Source of the DNA: Flavobacterium faecale
Lineage (GTDB): Bacteria; Bacteroidota; Bacteroidia; Flavobacteriales; Flavobacteriaceae
Direction: 5' to 3'
DNA: 64,000 nt
Assembly (NCBI RefSeq): GCF_003076455.1
Contig: NZ_CP020918.1
Span: 992,001 to 1,056,000 of the forward strand
In this document: in pieces, positions 7,841 through 17,120 of the stretch
How positions within the stretch are numbered: position 1 is the first letter of the stretch
Layout: each line of letters opens with the position of its first letter
Translations under genes and position numbers: made by a program
The notes under the pieces: generated by a model
The model's input: only the letters and a program-made list of their open reading frames with translations
Database searches by the model: none
Told to the model about the DNA's origin: nothing

Positions 7841-9067
7841 TTATGTCGAATGTAATATTAAATAATCAATTATTTTGACTGAAAAAGAATCTAACTGAGT
7901 GAAACCAGAATTTTCTAAAAACCAATGATTTTTATTCCAAATTCCTAACTTTAAATTTAATCTGTAGTTTATATATTGACTTTTCGCTACAATACTAGTA
8001 TCTCCAGAAATGAAAACCTCGATAGTTGTTTTATCTCTAAAAATTAAGAATCGTTCTTTATCAAGTTCCTTGAGCTTAATGTTTTTTTCTGTTTCTAAAT
8101 GTAAATTTATTTTCGTAATATTTTTATTTAATTCAAATATTATTTTTTGAAAATCTTTTTCAGTCCTAGGTCTTAATTCAGGAGAACCAATTTTTATTTT
8201 AAATGGTCTTTTGTTTTTAACATATTTAAGAATTAATGGTATTTTGATATAATTATCATTTATTCTGTTTGCAAACATTATTAAATAGTATGGTATAAAT
8301 ATGATTAAATCTCTTAAAATGTTTATAGGAGTTAAAACATAATTTAATTTGTGTTTTTTTAAAATATCTACAAGATGTTTTCTAGTTGCACTTTTATATA
8401 AAGTTGTACTTGGAGTCAATAAATTATTTTCAATACTTTCCCTTGATTTGTCGTAATTTATTGCTGTGAATAATGTGTATTTATCTTTTTTTGGAATTAT
8501 TTCATCACGTTTGTTATATAGATAAAGCTTATCTATAAATATCCATTTTGATTTAGGATTTAACTGATAGTAAAATTCAAGATAGTACGTGTTTGCGTCA
8601 TAAAAATCAAATTTTGATTGTAATATTTGGTCAGATAGTATTAATGTTACTGATTTATTAGAGTTAGGAAGAATGTTGATAGAGTTGAAAATTATTCTTT
8701 CTTGATTGTCTATACTTTGGATTTTTTGAGGTATTGTATCTATAAATTCTGAGGAATAAAAAATTGTTTTTTTAGAATTAATTTGGTCATTTCTATATAT
8801 TCTTACTGCAAAATCATTAATTATTCCATACCTTTTTCGATGATTAGCTATTTCAATATTACATATTATAGAACTTAAGAAAGTTTCTCCCTTTTCGGTG
8901 TTTTCTGTTTCTGAAACGACTTTTGTTCCAACAAAAATTGTAGGTTTAAATCGAATTAAGTAATTATCCATAAATGACACGATACCTAAAAATCCACCAA
9001 TAATTGATAGTGTTTTAATGATATTGTCGGCTGTAAACAGTGCATTTATAAATACTATTTCGGTCAT
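7841..9067 (-). CDS. Orphan membrane-anchored protein of unknown function
   Basis: This 408-residue protein opens with a hydrophobic segment at about 15-35 (IKTLSIIGGFLGIVSFMDNY) and has a second possible membrane stretch near 250-270 (DLIIFIPYYLIMFANR). The remainder is polar, very rich in Lys, Ile and Asn, and shows no motif I recognise. The gene is more AT-rich than the core genes nearby and sits alone in the island between repeat-bearing spacers. Horizontal acquisition is a reasonable inference. The frame is intact. Confidence 0.6.
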   Translation of the reverse strand: MTEIVFINALFTADNIIKTLSIIGGFLGIVSFMDNYLIRFKPTIFVGTKVVSETENTEKGETFLSSIICNIEIANHRKRYGIINDFAVRIYRNDQINSKKTIFYSSEFIDTIPQKIQSIDNQERIIFNSINILPNSNKSVTLILSDQILQSKFDFYDANTYYLEFYYQLNPKSKWIFIDKLYLYNKRDEIIPKKDKYTLFTAINYDKSRESIENNLLTPSTTLYKSATRKHLVDILKKHKLNYVLTPINILRDLIIFIPYYLIMFANRINDNYIKIPLILKYVKNKRPFKIKIGSPELRPRTEKDFQKIIFELNKNITKINLHLETEKNIKLKELDKERFLIFRDKTTIEVFISGDTSIVAKSQYINYRLNLKLGIWNKNHWFLENSGFTQLDSFSVKIIDYLILHST

Positions 9068-9182
9068 CTTTTAGTTTGAGTGGTAAATTACAGCTAACGT
9101 CAGTCTGTGAAAAAACTTCCGTTTATTTCCCCAAATATAAGTAAACAATTAATGTAAGCGAAAGAAAAGTTGTATATTTAAG

Positions 9183-9397
9183 TCAACTGATAAAAAATAG
9201 CAAATAAGGAAACCATACCCCCCTCCTAGCCCCGATTAAAGTGAAAATCCTTTTGTGGTGACGAAAGGAACCATAAAAGATTGTAACGGAAAGCGGGAAC
9301 CATACTTCCTGAAAAAGCTATTATTTCCGCTCCAAAAAAAGCAGCTAATTCCAACTTGCATTGAACATTGTCAATTCTTCCGAACTGAAATTGTTAC
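9183..9397. repeat. Direct repeat, copy 1 (with decayed helicase tail)
   Basis: This ~215-bp block starts TCAACTGATAAAAAATAGCA and repeats at 14603-14827. The first ~160 bases differ at only a few positions. The last ~50 bases, read in reverse, encode FSSEELTMFNASWN and a stop, a diverged copy of the helicase C-terminus FSWEELKMFKASLN found in copy 2. Copy 2 also carries a short GCCCCGAAGTGTCGGG insertion absent here. Confidence 0.85.
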
Positions 9398-9456
9398 CTA
9401 CTTAAATTTAATGGGAAAAATATCTAAAAATTGCAACGGATGCACATCTGATCGCT

Positions 9457-10374
9457 TTATAACCAATCAACAATACTCTTTAAAAAAGCTTCCTGCTGAT
9501 CAACAAACAAATAATGTGAGCAATTATCTAACAATACAAATTGTTTGCTACCAACGATTCTGCTCATTTTCTTCATTTGTGCCTGGCCAAAAATGCTATC
9601 CTGCTTTCCGTAAATGCCGCACACTTTGATTTGAGTTCTTAATTTTTTTAATATCGCTTTTGTTTTGATGTTTTTGAGAGCTTCGTTTTGATAAAATAGG
9701 ATTGGAGCATTTTGATTTCTTATATTATTATCCAACACTTCATTTTGATAGGTTTGTCGCAAATCTTCAGCCTTTTTAGTGGGATTAGGCATCTCAAAGA
9801 AGTCGTTTTCATACGCTAGGTCAAAGCATTTTTTTCTGTATGCTGCCGAATTTTTGTCTGTGTTTTTTAAAACTGCTATTTCTTCTAATTTTAAAGTATC
9901 TCTATTACTCTGATAGATTTTGCTAACCGATTTAATAATGTTATCGTAAGTTGCTTGTTGATCAAACAAACCTCCTGCGAGAATTAAACAGCTTACCATT
10001 TTGGGTTGCTTTTCGGCGAAAAGTGTAGCTACCAAACCACCAAAACTGTGTGCAATAAGGGCGGCTTTTTCAATTTTGTGCTTTTTGTAGATGGAAACTA
10101 AATCTTTTCTGCTCTCCTCATACGTATAGGTGGCCGTAGGATCACCCGACCGACCTTCTCCTCTTCTATCATAAACTATGACGTAAAATCCTTTTTCGGC
10201 AAGGTTTTGGGCCGTGGTAAACTCAAAAAGCGTTGCGTTTCCGCTTGGTCCTCCGTGAATAAAAATAACTGCTTTGTCTTCTCTGCTTCCAAATGCTTTG
10301 GAATAAAGGGTTTCTGGTTGGCCCTTTGCTATAAACGAAAGTAAAAAGCAAAACATCAGTACTGTGTTTTTCAT
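9457..10374 (-). CDS. Exported alpha/beta hydrolase (prolyl-aminopeptidase-like)
   Basis: A signal peptide (MKNTVLMFCFLLSFIAKGQ) precedes a 285-residue alpha/beta-hydrolase fold. The oxyanion-hole motif HGGPSGN is at 40-46, the nucleophile Ser110 is in IAHSFGG, and Asp259 (GKQDSIFG) and His287 (DNCSHYLF) complete the triad. The HGGPG-like loop points to the proline iminopeptidase/peptidase S33 branch, but the substrate cannot be set. It lies 13 bases downstream of the next gene on the same strand, so the two are probably co-transcribed. All active-site residues are present. Confidence 0.85.
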   Translation of the reverse strand: MKNTVLMFCFLLSFIAKGQPETLYSKAFGSREDKAVIFIHGGPSGNATLFEFTTAQNLAEKGFYVIVYDRRGEGRSGDPTATYTYEESRKDLVSIYKKHKIEKAALIAHSFGGLVATLFAEKQPKMVSCLILAGGLFDQQATYDNIIKSVSKIYQSNRDTLKLEEIAVLKNTDKNSAAYRKKCFDLAYENDFFEMPNPTKKAEDLRQTYQNEVLDNNIRNQNAPILFYQNEALKNIKTKAILKKLRTQIKVCGIYGKQDSIFGQAQMKKMSRIVGSKQFVLLDNCSHYLFVDQQEAFLKSIVDWL

Positions 10375-10387
10375 CTATAACTACTAT

Positions 10388-10831
10388 TTAAATTTTATAT
10401 AACTTGGTTACCTTATTTTTGAAATAATATTCAACTGCATCAACATTACCGTTTTCTATTATTTCTCTTTTTTTATGATCAATAATAAAACTTACTTTGG
10501 TTATCCAGGTACTGGAGATATTTGAAAAATTAGATACTATTTCTTTATCATCCGACTCTATTTCTATTTCATATTCTGCTGTTAGCAACAGTAATTTGAT
10601 TCCGTCAAAAGTTTTTAAATCGGAATGCCCCAAAATTATTGCATTCAGGAGCAAAAAGCCATTCAATTCTTGAAAACTGACCCAAAACTGACCTTCTGTT
10701 GATTCTGCAATTTTAGTTCCCGAAATGTTTTTGATTTTTTCTTCGGTATTGGTATCAATATGCAGGCGCTCCATTGCTCTCATGTTCCCGAATGCTGCCA
10801 AAATTTCGTCCTTAACTTTAAATAAATCCAT
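10388..10831 (-). CDS. Hypothetical protein, 147 aa
   Basis: I do not recognise this cytoplasmic protein. It has no signal peptide or membrane helix. The N-terminus is helical (MDLFKVKDEILAAFGNMRAM) and the rest alternates hydrophobic and charged residues as in a small alpha/beta fold (FDGIKLLLLTAEYEIEIESD, VSFIIDHKKREII). It precedes the hydrolase gene by 13 bases and probably shares its transcript. The IS3-type element lies just upstream, so the native promoter may have been displaced. Confidence 0.55.
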   Translation of the reverse strand: MDLFKVKDEILAAFGNMRAMERLHIDTNTEEKIKNISGTKIAESTEGQFWVSFQELNGFLLLNAIILGHSDLKTFDGIKLLLLTAEYEIEIESDDKEIVSNFSNISSTWITKVSFIIDHKKREIIENGNVDAVEYYFKNKVTKLYKI

Positions 10832-10942
10832 GATTCTTAGTCTTTATTTTTTTTATAAACCCTAATTCGTAATGGTAATTGATATTTTAGCCCCTTATAA
10901 GTTCAGAGTGATATTCTAAATTTCAAATAGTACATTTGAGAT

Positions 10943-11254
10943 ATGAAATACAAGAAATGGAGTTTAGAAGAGAAGTTGGAAATTTTATCTTCTTGCGAAG
11001 ATTTAGGCGTTGTAGAAACCTGTCGTAAATACAGTGTTAGTACAGGAAGTTTGTATAGTTGGAAGAAGAAGCATGAAAAACAAGGAGAGGCAGGCTTAAA
11101 AGTTACTTATGACGATCGTAGCAAAGAGTTAAAGCAAGCAGAGGAAGAGAACAGAATTCTACGTAAATTATTAGCTAATAAAGAAATTGAACTAGAAATT
11201 GGACGTGAACTTTTAAAAAAAAAGTTTGGGACGTCCGATCCAAGAAAGATTTAG
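10943..11254 (+). CDS. IS3-family transposase OrfA
   Basis: OrfA (103 residues) has the IS3 helix-turn-helix (EEKLEILSSCEDLGVVETCR, KYSVSTGSLYSWKKKHEKQG), followed by a leucine-zipper-like coiled coil (QAEEENRILRKLLANKEIEL). It binds the terminal repeats and dimerises the transposase. The frame ends shortly after the slippery run A AAA AAG at 11218-11224. There a -1 shift would place ribosomes in the OrfB frame (GTT TGG GAC GTC...), giving the OrfAB fusion that catalyses transposition. Confidence 0.92.
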   Translation: MKYKKWSLEEKLEILSSCEDLGVVETCRKYSVSTGSLYSWKKKHEKQGEAGLKVTYDDRSKELKQAEEENRILRKLLANKEIELEIGRELLKKKFGTSDPRKI

Positions 11255-11304
11255 TTGATAGTATCTGTAGCAAACATAAAATCAGTAAAAGCAAAGTCAT
11301 TTGT

Positions 11305-12150
11305 ATGTTAGGTATGAATCAAAGCAGCTATTACCGAAGGCCAAGTCTTGGCAAAAAAGGTAATAAGCCTAGTGTCTTTACTTATAATAAGTTCAAGGGA
11401 ATGGTGAGTCAAGAAACTGTTATAGCATCGGTTAAAGAGATTTTAAGCCATGAGTTTATAGACTGCGGATACCGCTTAATGACTTCTTACTTACATCGAG
11501 ATGGATATAAGATTAATCACAAAAAGCTTTACCGAATTATGAAAGAAGAAGGCTTGTTAAAACTCGAAAATAGGATAAACAGGAGTGGTTCTGGGCGTAA
11601 GTTTGTAAAATATAGAAAGGTTATTACTGTTAGGCCGTTTCAGTGTATAGAAATGGATATTAAGATGGTTTGGATTCCTAGTGTAGGTAAAAATGCCTAC
11701 TTACTATCAATCATAGACGTTCATACCCGTAGAATTTTAAAAGATTACTTCTCTTTTTCAATAAAACAGAACAAAGTAATAACATTCCTTTCTGATTTAT
11801 TTTTAGAATACCAATACCCTGAAAACGTTGTTATTAGAAGTGATAATGGTAGTCAATTTATTGCCAAAAGTGTTCGTGAATACCTAGGTATAATAGGTGT
11901 TCAGCAGGAATTTACACATGTAGCCACACCTGAAGAAAATGCACATATTGAAGCTTATCATGGAATCCTAAAAAAAGAAGTGTTCCAAAGGGTTGATTAT
12001 AGAACTTTTGGAGAAATTGAACAGATATTAAAAAGGTATGTGATTTTCTATAACAATAATAGGCTGCATGGGCTATTAGGACGTATTACACCAATGGAAA
12101 AATGGAACCAAGATAAAGATCTAATTTTATTGGAAAAATTAACCGCATAA
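11305..12150 (+). CDS. IS3-family transposase OrfB (DDE integrase core)
   Basis: OrfB carries the retroviral-integrase-like DDE domain. The first Asp is in IEMDIKMVW, the second in VIRSDNGSQF and the Glu in ENAHIEAYHGILKKE, followed by the conserved YNNNRLHGLLGRITPMEKW end. The frame is open upstream to about 11224 without a start codon (VWDVRSKKDLVDSICSKHKI...). The active product is therefore expected to be OrfAB made by -1 frameshifting, and the ATG at 11305 marks only the first Met. The gene looks intact. Confidence 0.92.
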   Translation: MLGMNQSSYYRRPSLGKKGNKPSVFTYNKFKGMVSQETVIASVKEILSHEFIDCGYRLMTSYLHRDGYKINHKKLYRIMKEEGLLKLENRINRSGSGRKFVKYRKVITVRPFQCIEMDIKMVWIPSVGKNAYLLSIIDVHTRRILKDYFSFSIKQNKVITFLSDLFLEYQYPENVVIRSDNGSQFIAKSVREYLGIIGVQQEFTHVATPEENAHIEAYHGILKKEVFQRVDYRTFGEIEQILKRYVIFYNNNRLHGLLGRITPMEKWNQDKDLILLEKLTA

Positions 12151-12264
12151 TTAATAATCGAAATTTAGAATAATACTCTTGTTTTATAGGGGTCAAAACA
12201 ATTGATTTATATCATTAAAAAATGATCCATTCTATTTTGATAAATATACAAACTATTACATATA

Positions 12265-12302
12265 AAAATTCCGCAAAGTCAGGAGACATTTGCGGAGCTT
12301 TT
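12265..12302 (+). terminator. hairpin terminator-like element
   Basis: TCCGCAAA (12270-12277) pairs with TTTGCGGA (12289-12296), with a short T-rich tail. It lies downstream of the IS3 element. Confidence 0.5.
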
Positions 12303-12379
12303 CGTAGGAACTATTTTTATTATTGAGGCAATAGTAGCTATAGTTCTCAGCGGTGGGTGTTATAGTTGAATTAAAACAG

Positions 12380-12433
12380 AAAATAGCAGAACAGTACCAA
12401 ACTTTATAGTTTGCACTGAACTGCTATTTTTTT
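12380..12433. terminator. bidirectional hairpin terminator
   Basis: A long imperfect stem (AAATAGCAG-aa-CAGT-acc-AAACT opposite AGTTT-gc-ACTG-aa-CTGCTATTT) is followed by T7 on the plus strand. It serves as a terminator for the T9SS cargo gene on the minus strand or for IS read-through on the plus strand. Confidence 0.65.
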
Positions 12434-12464
12434 GTCTACATTGTTTACAAAGGTTATTTTTTCT

Positions 12465-13316
12465 TTATGCCTTTATAAATTTAATAGTATTTCCGTTTTT
12501 GAATTTTAAGAAATATATTCCACTAGTAAGATTATGAATCTCAATTTTATTATTTTCGAGAACAATTCCACTTTTTACTACTTGACCTAAAGTATTGTAT
12601 ATTTCGTAATTCTCTATTTCGTTTAATCCAATTATTTCAATAAAATCATTAGATGGGTTAGGGAAAACTTTAATTCCAGCTTGAGTTAAATTATATTCAT
12701 TGGTTGATAATGTATATGATTGCAACCCTATGATTGTATTTAATGCTGGTTCCGTCCAACATACACCTTTGAAAAGCAATGTGTTTTTAGGTTTTATTGT
12801 CCATTCAGATTCAATGAAAGTAGAATTAGGGCTAACGTTATTGTTTCTTTTGACATATGAATTTTTAAAATTCCAAGTTTTTAACTCTCCATTTTGTCCA
12901 TCAATACCATAAATATCTATAACTTGGTCACTTTTTGAAGAATCAACTAATCTTATTTTTTCGCCACCTTCTACACTAGATATTAATGAACCAAAAGTTG
13001 TATTTGAAGCTGTTCTAATCCCTGGAAAATTATTATCAAAAGCTGTAATATCGTTAACTAAATAAAGAAATGTATCTGTATATTCTCCAACTCCAATATT
13101 GTTGTTAATAACCCAAAAATCTGCAGATGCAAATTGATATTGTATTTTTAAGTTTGTTACATCAACGGTACCGTCAACATATAACTCAATTACTTGTGGT
13201 GCTGTTGATCCCGTTGGACAATTACCTACAACTAGTCCTGTTATTCTAACACTCTGAGAATAAGAACTTATACTACATAATAAAATAATTAAACTGCTAA
13301 GTAATGTTTTTTTCAT
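12465..13316 (-). CDS. T9SS-secreted protein with C-terminal sorting domain
   Basis: The 283-residue protein has a signal peptide (MKKTLLSSLIILLCSISSYSQ). Its N-terminal ~170-residue beta-rich domain (PQVIELYVDGTVDVTNLKIQ, DTFLYLVNDITAFDNNFPGI) resembles the lamin-tail-like domains common in exported Bacteroidetes proteins. The C-terminal ~75 residues (IKVFPNPSNDFIEI, LGQVVKSG, LTSGIYFLKFKNGNTIKFIK) are a type A sorting domain, the signal for the type IX secretion system. It is therefore expected at the cell surface or outside the cell. No catalytic motif is visible. It lies alone next to the IS3-type element. Confidence 0.85.
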   Translation of the reverse strand: MKKTLLSSLIILLCSISSYSQSVRITGLVVGNCPTGSTAPQVIELYVDGTVDVTNLKIQYQFASADFWVINNNIGVGEYTDTFLYLVNDITAFDNNFPGIRTASNTTFGSLISSVEGGEKIRLVDSSKSDQVIDIYGIDGQNGELKTWNFKNSYVKRNNNVSPNSTFIESEWTIKPKNTLLFKGVCWTEPALNTIIGLQSYTLSTNEYNLTQAGIKVFPNPSNDFIEIIGLNEIENYEIYNTLGQVVKSGIVLENNKIEIHNLTSGIYFLKFKNGNTIKFIKA

Positions 13317-13986
13317 AATTATAAATTTTAATTTTATTTTAAATAGTTTACAAATATAGTTATAAATCTTACTTAAACGGTCAACTACTTCCTTTTTTTA
13401 AGAAGTTACTTATGTAGCGAAATATCATTTTAAGCTTTTGCTTACTTATCACTTTAGATGGATACAAGATTGTAATCACTAAGTTTCCAGGTTAACGAAA
13501 ACGTGATGCGCAACAGTAATTCCCTAAACTCCGACTATACCAAAACAGCTGGTAAGCATTCGTGATTATCTATTGCTGGTATCTAATTTTTTCAGCTACT
13601 ATTTTGTGGTTACAAAGTGGTTTAAAACGTTGAAATTTTGATCGAATGTAAATAGTTACACTTGATTATGAATATATAAGCAAGGAACTTATGCATTGAT
13701 GTTCAAGAAAACGTGCAAAAACCAGCCTAATTTAAGGCTCAAAAAAAAAGAGGACGCTTTGTCCTCTTAATCCCGAAGCGTCGGGGACTAAACTTGTTTA
13801 TCGATATCCCCATAGTGGCGGAAGTAGAGCGGTGAGCGTATCCTTAGCGATAGCCGCATGGCTCAACCGCGGTTTCATTAGTACGTATGTTCGCTATAGC
13901 TCGAATATTGGCTTTTCAAAACCGACGAAATTTTAGCTGTTATGGGCTACCTTTGTTATATAACTAAGTTTGATCTGTAAATTGTT
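13317..13986. other. Gene-free spacer with a minus-strand terminator and a CCCGAAGCGTCGGG repeat
   Basis: No gene is visible in these 670 bases. AAGAGGAC-gcttt-GTCCTCTT (13748-13768) followed on the minus strand by a T9 run is a likely terminator for the orphan gene at 13987. TCCCGAAGCGTCGGGGA starts at 13771, one of the dispersed palindromes. The stretch 13800-13930 is GC-richer and looks like decayed sequence. Confidence 0.5.
13741..13768 (-). terminator. hairpin terminator (minus strand)
   Basis: AAGAGGAC and GTCCTCTT flank a 5-base loop, and the minus strand runs into nine T residues. It would end transcription from the 138-residue orphan gene, which stops 219 bases away. Confidence 0.55.
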
Positions 13987-14403
13987 TTAAAGCAAATAAT
14001 TTTTAAATAACTTGTTTATTTCTATAACTGTAAAATTTGACTCATTTAATTCTATACCATATTCAAATTTTTTAAAATTTTCTAACTGTGAATAAATACT
14101 ACATTTCCACGCTTCAGGATTTATTGCAATTATTTTTCTTTCTAATTCCTTTCCGCCACCTTGTTTGTGATATTCACTTAAATTTTTCGGTAAATTAAGT
14201 TTTCTTCTTTCATCATCTTCCCTAAAAGATATATTAATATTATCTATAGTTTTGTGTTTTTCTTCATTGTGTGAACATTCTAAATAAAATGCGCCTTTCT
14301 CTGAAAAATCATTTTTTTTATATTTTATTGAATTTTCCGAAATAAATTTCTTGAATTCATTTCTTGCTATTTCAAATGCAGATTCTAATGTTATTATTTC
14401 CAT
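13987..14403 (-). CDS. Orphan hypothetical protein, 138 aa
   Basis: This is a cytoplasmic, highly charged protein with no signal peptide or membrane segment. I do not recognise it. The size, acidic and lysine-rich make-up, and isolated position in the island are like those of immunity or stand-alone accessory proteins (GAFYLECSHNEEKHKTIDNI, EYHKQGGGKELERK, INPEAWKCSIYSQLENFKKF), but there is no toxin partner beside it and I do not assign that role. The next spacer to the right holds copy 2 of the direct repeat. Confidence 0.55.
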   Translation of the reverse strand: MEIITLESAFEIARNEFKKFISENSIKYKKNDFSEKGAFYLECSHNEEKHKTIDNINISFREDDERRKLNLPKNLSEYHKQGGGKELERKIIAINPEAWKCSIYSQLENFKKFEYGIELNESNFTVIEINKLFKNYLL

Positions 14404-14602
14404 TTAATTATATTATTGACTTTAGCATTTTTTTTTTAGGGTTGCCACTACCGTGTATATAGACGAAACAAACCTTCATCTATACACCCAAAATTAGGTA
14501 GCTTTACGAATGTATCATTTCGTTTTGTTACTTTCTCCAAATATATTATTTTTTTCTTACAAAAATCTAACACATACTGGCCTTAGACCTTTTCAATACT
14601 TC

Positions 14603-14827
14603 TCAACTGATAAAAAATAGCAAATAAGGAAACCATACTCCCTTCCTAGCCCCGATTGCCCCGAAGTGTCGGGATGAATCCTTTTATGGTGACGAAAGGA
14701 ACCATAAAAGATTGTAGCGGAAAGCGGGAACTATACTTCCTGAAAAAGCTATTATTTCCGCTCCAAAAAAAGCAGTTAATTCAAACTCGCCTTGAACATT
14801 TTCAATTCTTCCCAACTGAATTTGTCA
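14603..14827. repeat. Direct repeat, copy 2 (overlaps the helicase 3' end)
   Basis: This is the partner of 9183-9397. It includes the last 52 bases of the intact helicase gene (14776-14827) and its downstream hairpin region. GCGGAAA at 14717 and TTTCCGC at 14755 can pair across the interval. An extra GCCCCGAAGTGTCGGG (14658-14673) interrupts the alignment. Confidence 0.85.
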
Positions 14828-17049
14828 CCCATTTTTTCTTTCATTGGATTCAGGGATTCTTCTTGGTAGAATTGGAAAGCGGCTGTTAATTCTGTGATTT
14901 TATTGGCGGGTAGTATGTCTGTGATGGCGACTCTTTTGGCTTGAATTAATTTGACCAAATGGCTCTCAATAGTTTGATCGGTTAATTTTCGCAAAATAGC
15001 GATTTCGGCAATTGAATTTTTGGCTTGCCAGAGTTCGAAAGTTTCGTCTACGGTGGATTTTTTAGGTCCTTTTTTGTCGGTTTTTTGTTTGGCGGCATAA
15101 CGATCTACATCGGCTTCGTCTTCAATCAAAGTTACATGGGTTTCTTTGAACTGGTTTTGAATGGCGTTGGTTTTTCGAGACAAATAATTCCTGATGTCGC
15201 TGGAAGTTAGTTTTTCTTTGGAGATGCTCTCGCCGGCAACTACGGTTTCGATTAACAACTTGGCTTTCATCAATAGCAATACCGATTTGGACTGAAAATC
15301 TTCTAGCACTTTGAGTTCTTCGTAGCGGGTTTTGGCTTTTTGCAAGCGTTTTACTTCTTCGATTTTCCAAAGGATTTCGAAAACCAATTCGTCCAGAGCG
15401 GGCAGGAAATAATTAAAAGCGGCTTCGATACGTTGTGAAACGTGAAGTAAGTCGACGGTTTCTTGCCTGAAAATGTTGTTGAGCTGTACAATGAACTTCT
15501 GAGCTGATACATACAGCCCGTCCATCATTACAAAATATTTGTTGGCCCATACCGCATGCGCCGATTTGGCTGGCGCTTCGGGATCTTCATTGTAACTGTA
15601 TTTGTGAGTGCGCCATTCTTGCGCCAATTCTTGCCAATCAAAACTGTTTATGAGGTAGTTATGAATGAAATTTTTGGTTTCGAAATGGAGCGAATTTTTT
15701 AAAGTCTCGTCTGTGGCTTTGTTTTGGGCGTATTCCATGACTTCTTCGTCATTGGAAATGCCGTTCATACGCAGCGGAGAAAGCAAAATAAGCCCTTCTA
15801 ACGAGCGCAAACGCGATAATGCCACATAGGCTTGCCCAGGCATAAAAACTTGTGAAACATCGATCGCAGCTTTATCAAATGTTAGTCCTTGGCTTTTGTG
15901 TACCGTAATCGCCCAAGCCAACTTGAGTGGATATTGTACAAAAGTCCCCAAAATCTCTTCTTGAATCTCTTTGGTCAACGGATCAACAGTGTATCGAATG
16001 TTTTGCCACTCGTATTTGTCTACTTCGATGGTTTTATTTTCTTCGGGAAAATGTACTCGCACTTCTTTGGTCGAAAGGGATTTGATTACTCCCATTTTTC
16101 CGTTGAAATAATGTTTGTCTGCAGATAAATCATTTTTGACAAACATGACTTGTGCGCCCAATTTTAGACCCAATTCTTTTTCAAGCGGATACATTTTTTC
16201 TGGAAAGTCATCGGCAATATCAGGTTTGTAGCTAACCAAACTTCCCTCCAAATCAGCCAAGGCTTGGGCATTCATCGTATCGGCTTTGGCATTGTGGGTG
16301 GTCAGCGTGATATACCCTTTGTTTGCTTTTAGATCAAAATTGGGTTGCACGTATTGGTTTAACGCCTGCACATCTGCAGCGGTAATGGTATTGTTTCGTA
16401 AATTGTTGAGTACGGATATAAATTTGTCATCGCTTTGACGGAAAATCTTGGATAACTCAATATACAAGGGCGGACTTTGCTGTACGGCATGGGAATGGAA
16501 AAAGAATTTGCCTCGGTAATATTGACGCAAAGTACTCCACTCCTCGTCACGAATCACGGGTGGCAATTGCAGCAAATCTCCAATATATAAGACTTGTACT
16601 CCGCCAAAAGGTGTCGATTTTTTGCGTACGGTTTGCATCATAAAATCTATAGCATCCAATAAATCGGCACGCAACATACTCACCTCGTCTATCACGAGCA
16701 ATTCCATGTTGTGAATCACGGCTTTTTTGGTTGCGTTCATCTTGAAATGACGTCGCAAGGTATCTTTTGACTCAAATTTGGTACGTTCATTGAACTGCGA
16801 AGGCACATTGAACGCCGGAATAAAACCACCAAATGGCAATTGAAACATGGAGTGAATGGTTACCCCACCCGCATTAAGCGCCGCAATACCCGTAGGTGCG
16901 ACCACAACGGTATTTTTGTGGGTAGATTCAATGATTTGACGCAGTAGTGTCGTTTTCCCTGTCCCTGCTTTTCCGGTCAAGAAAATAGACCGTTGGGTTT
17001 GGTTAATAAATTGCAAGGTATAAGTTGCGGCTTCGGTTAGGGTTTGCAT
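14776..17049 (-). CDS. PIF1/RecD-like helicase with C-terminal HTH_40-type domain
   Basis: This 757-residue superfamily 1 helicase has Walker A GKAGTGKTT at 26-34, Walker B VIDEVSM at about 119-125, and later motifs YIGDLLQLPPV, GAQVMFVKN and the UvrD-C2-like segment AWAITVHKSQGLTFDKAAID plus YVALSRLRSLEGL. The first half resembles PIF1. The C-terminal ~60 residues before the tail (FELWQAKNSIAEIAILRKLT, DQTIESHLVKLIQAKRV) look like the HTH_40 domain that follows helicases such as RecQ/YpbB. It probably unwinds DNA in repair or replication. It is full length, and its tail is duplicated in decayed form at 9.35 kb. Confidence 0.88.
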   Translation of the reverse strand: MQTLTEAATYTLQFINQTQRSIFLTGKAGTGKTTLLRQIIESTHKNTVVVAPTGIAALNAGGVTIHSMFQLPFGGFIPAFNVPSQFNERTKFESKDTLRRHFKMNATKKAVIHNMELLVIDEVSMLRADLLDAIDFMMQTVRKKSTPFGGVQVLYIGDLLQLPPVIRDEEWSTLRQYYRGKFFFHSHAVQQSPPLYIELSKIFRQSDDKFISVLNNLRNNTITAADVQALNQYVQPNFDLKANKGYITLTTHNAKADTMNAQALADLEGSLVSYKPDIADDFPEKMYPLEKELGLKLGAQVMFVKNDLSADKHYFNGKMGVIKSLSTKEVRVHFPEENKTIEVDKYEWQNIRYTVDPLTKEIQEEILGTFVQYPLKLAWAITVHKSQGLTFDKAAIDVSQVFMPGQAYVALSRLRSLEGLILLSPLRMNGISNDEEVMEYAQNKATDETLKNSLHFETKNFIHNYLINSFDWQELAQEWRTHKYSYNEDPEAPAKSAHAVWANKYFVMMDGLYVSAQKFIVQLNNIFRQETVDLLHVSQRIEAAFNYFLPALDELVFEILWKIEEVKRLQKAKTRYEELKVLEDFQSKSVLLLMKAKLLIETVVAGESISKEKLTSSDIRNYLSRKTNAIQNQFKETHVTLIEDEADVDRYAAKQKTDKKGPKKSTVDETFELWQAKNSIAEIAILRKLTDQTIESHLVKLIQAKRVAITDILPANKITELTAAFQFYQEESLNPMKEKMGDKFSWEELKMFKASLN

Positions 17050-17120
17050 GGCGTATAGATAAAATTGAGGTAGTAAATTTACGTTTTTTTGGGTATAAAA
17101 AACATGTAGAAAAGAATTGA

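Larger units (their letters stand above)
10891..12192 (+). mobile_element. IS3-family insertion sequence
   Basis: The element is about 1.3 kb. Its left end (10891-10924, CCCCTTATAAGTTCAGAGTG...) and the reverse complement of its right end (12160-12192, CCCCTATAAAACAAGAGTAT...) form an imperfect inverted repeat ending in a shared TATTCTAAATTTC. The match may extend outward through TTTTRRCCCC. It carries orfA and orfB in the overlapping IS3 arrangement. No convincing target duplication is seen, so the insertion may be old or rearranged. Confidence 0.85.

Noticed and set aside
9255..9629. 124-residue plus-strand open frame
   Set aside because: It runs across the direct repeat and then antisense into the hydrolase gene.
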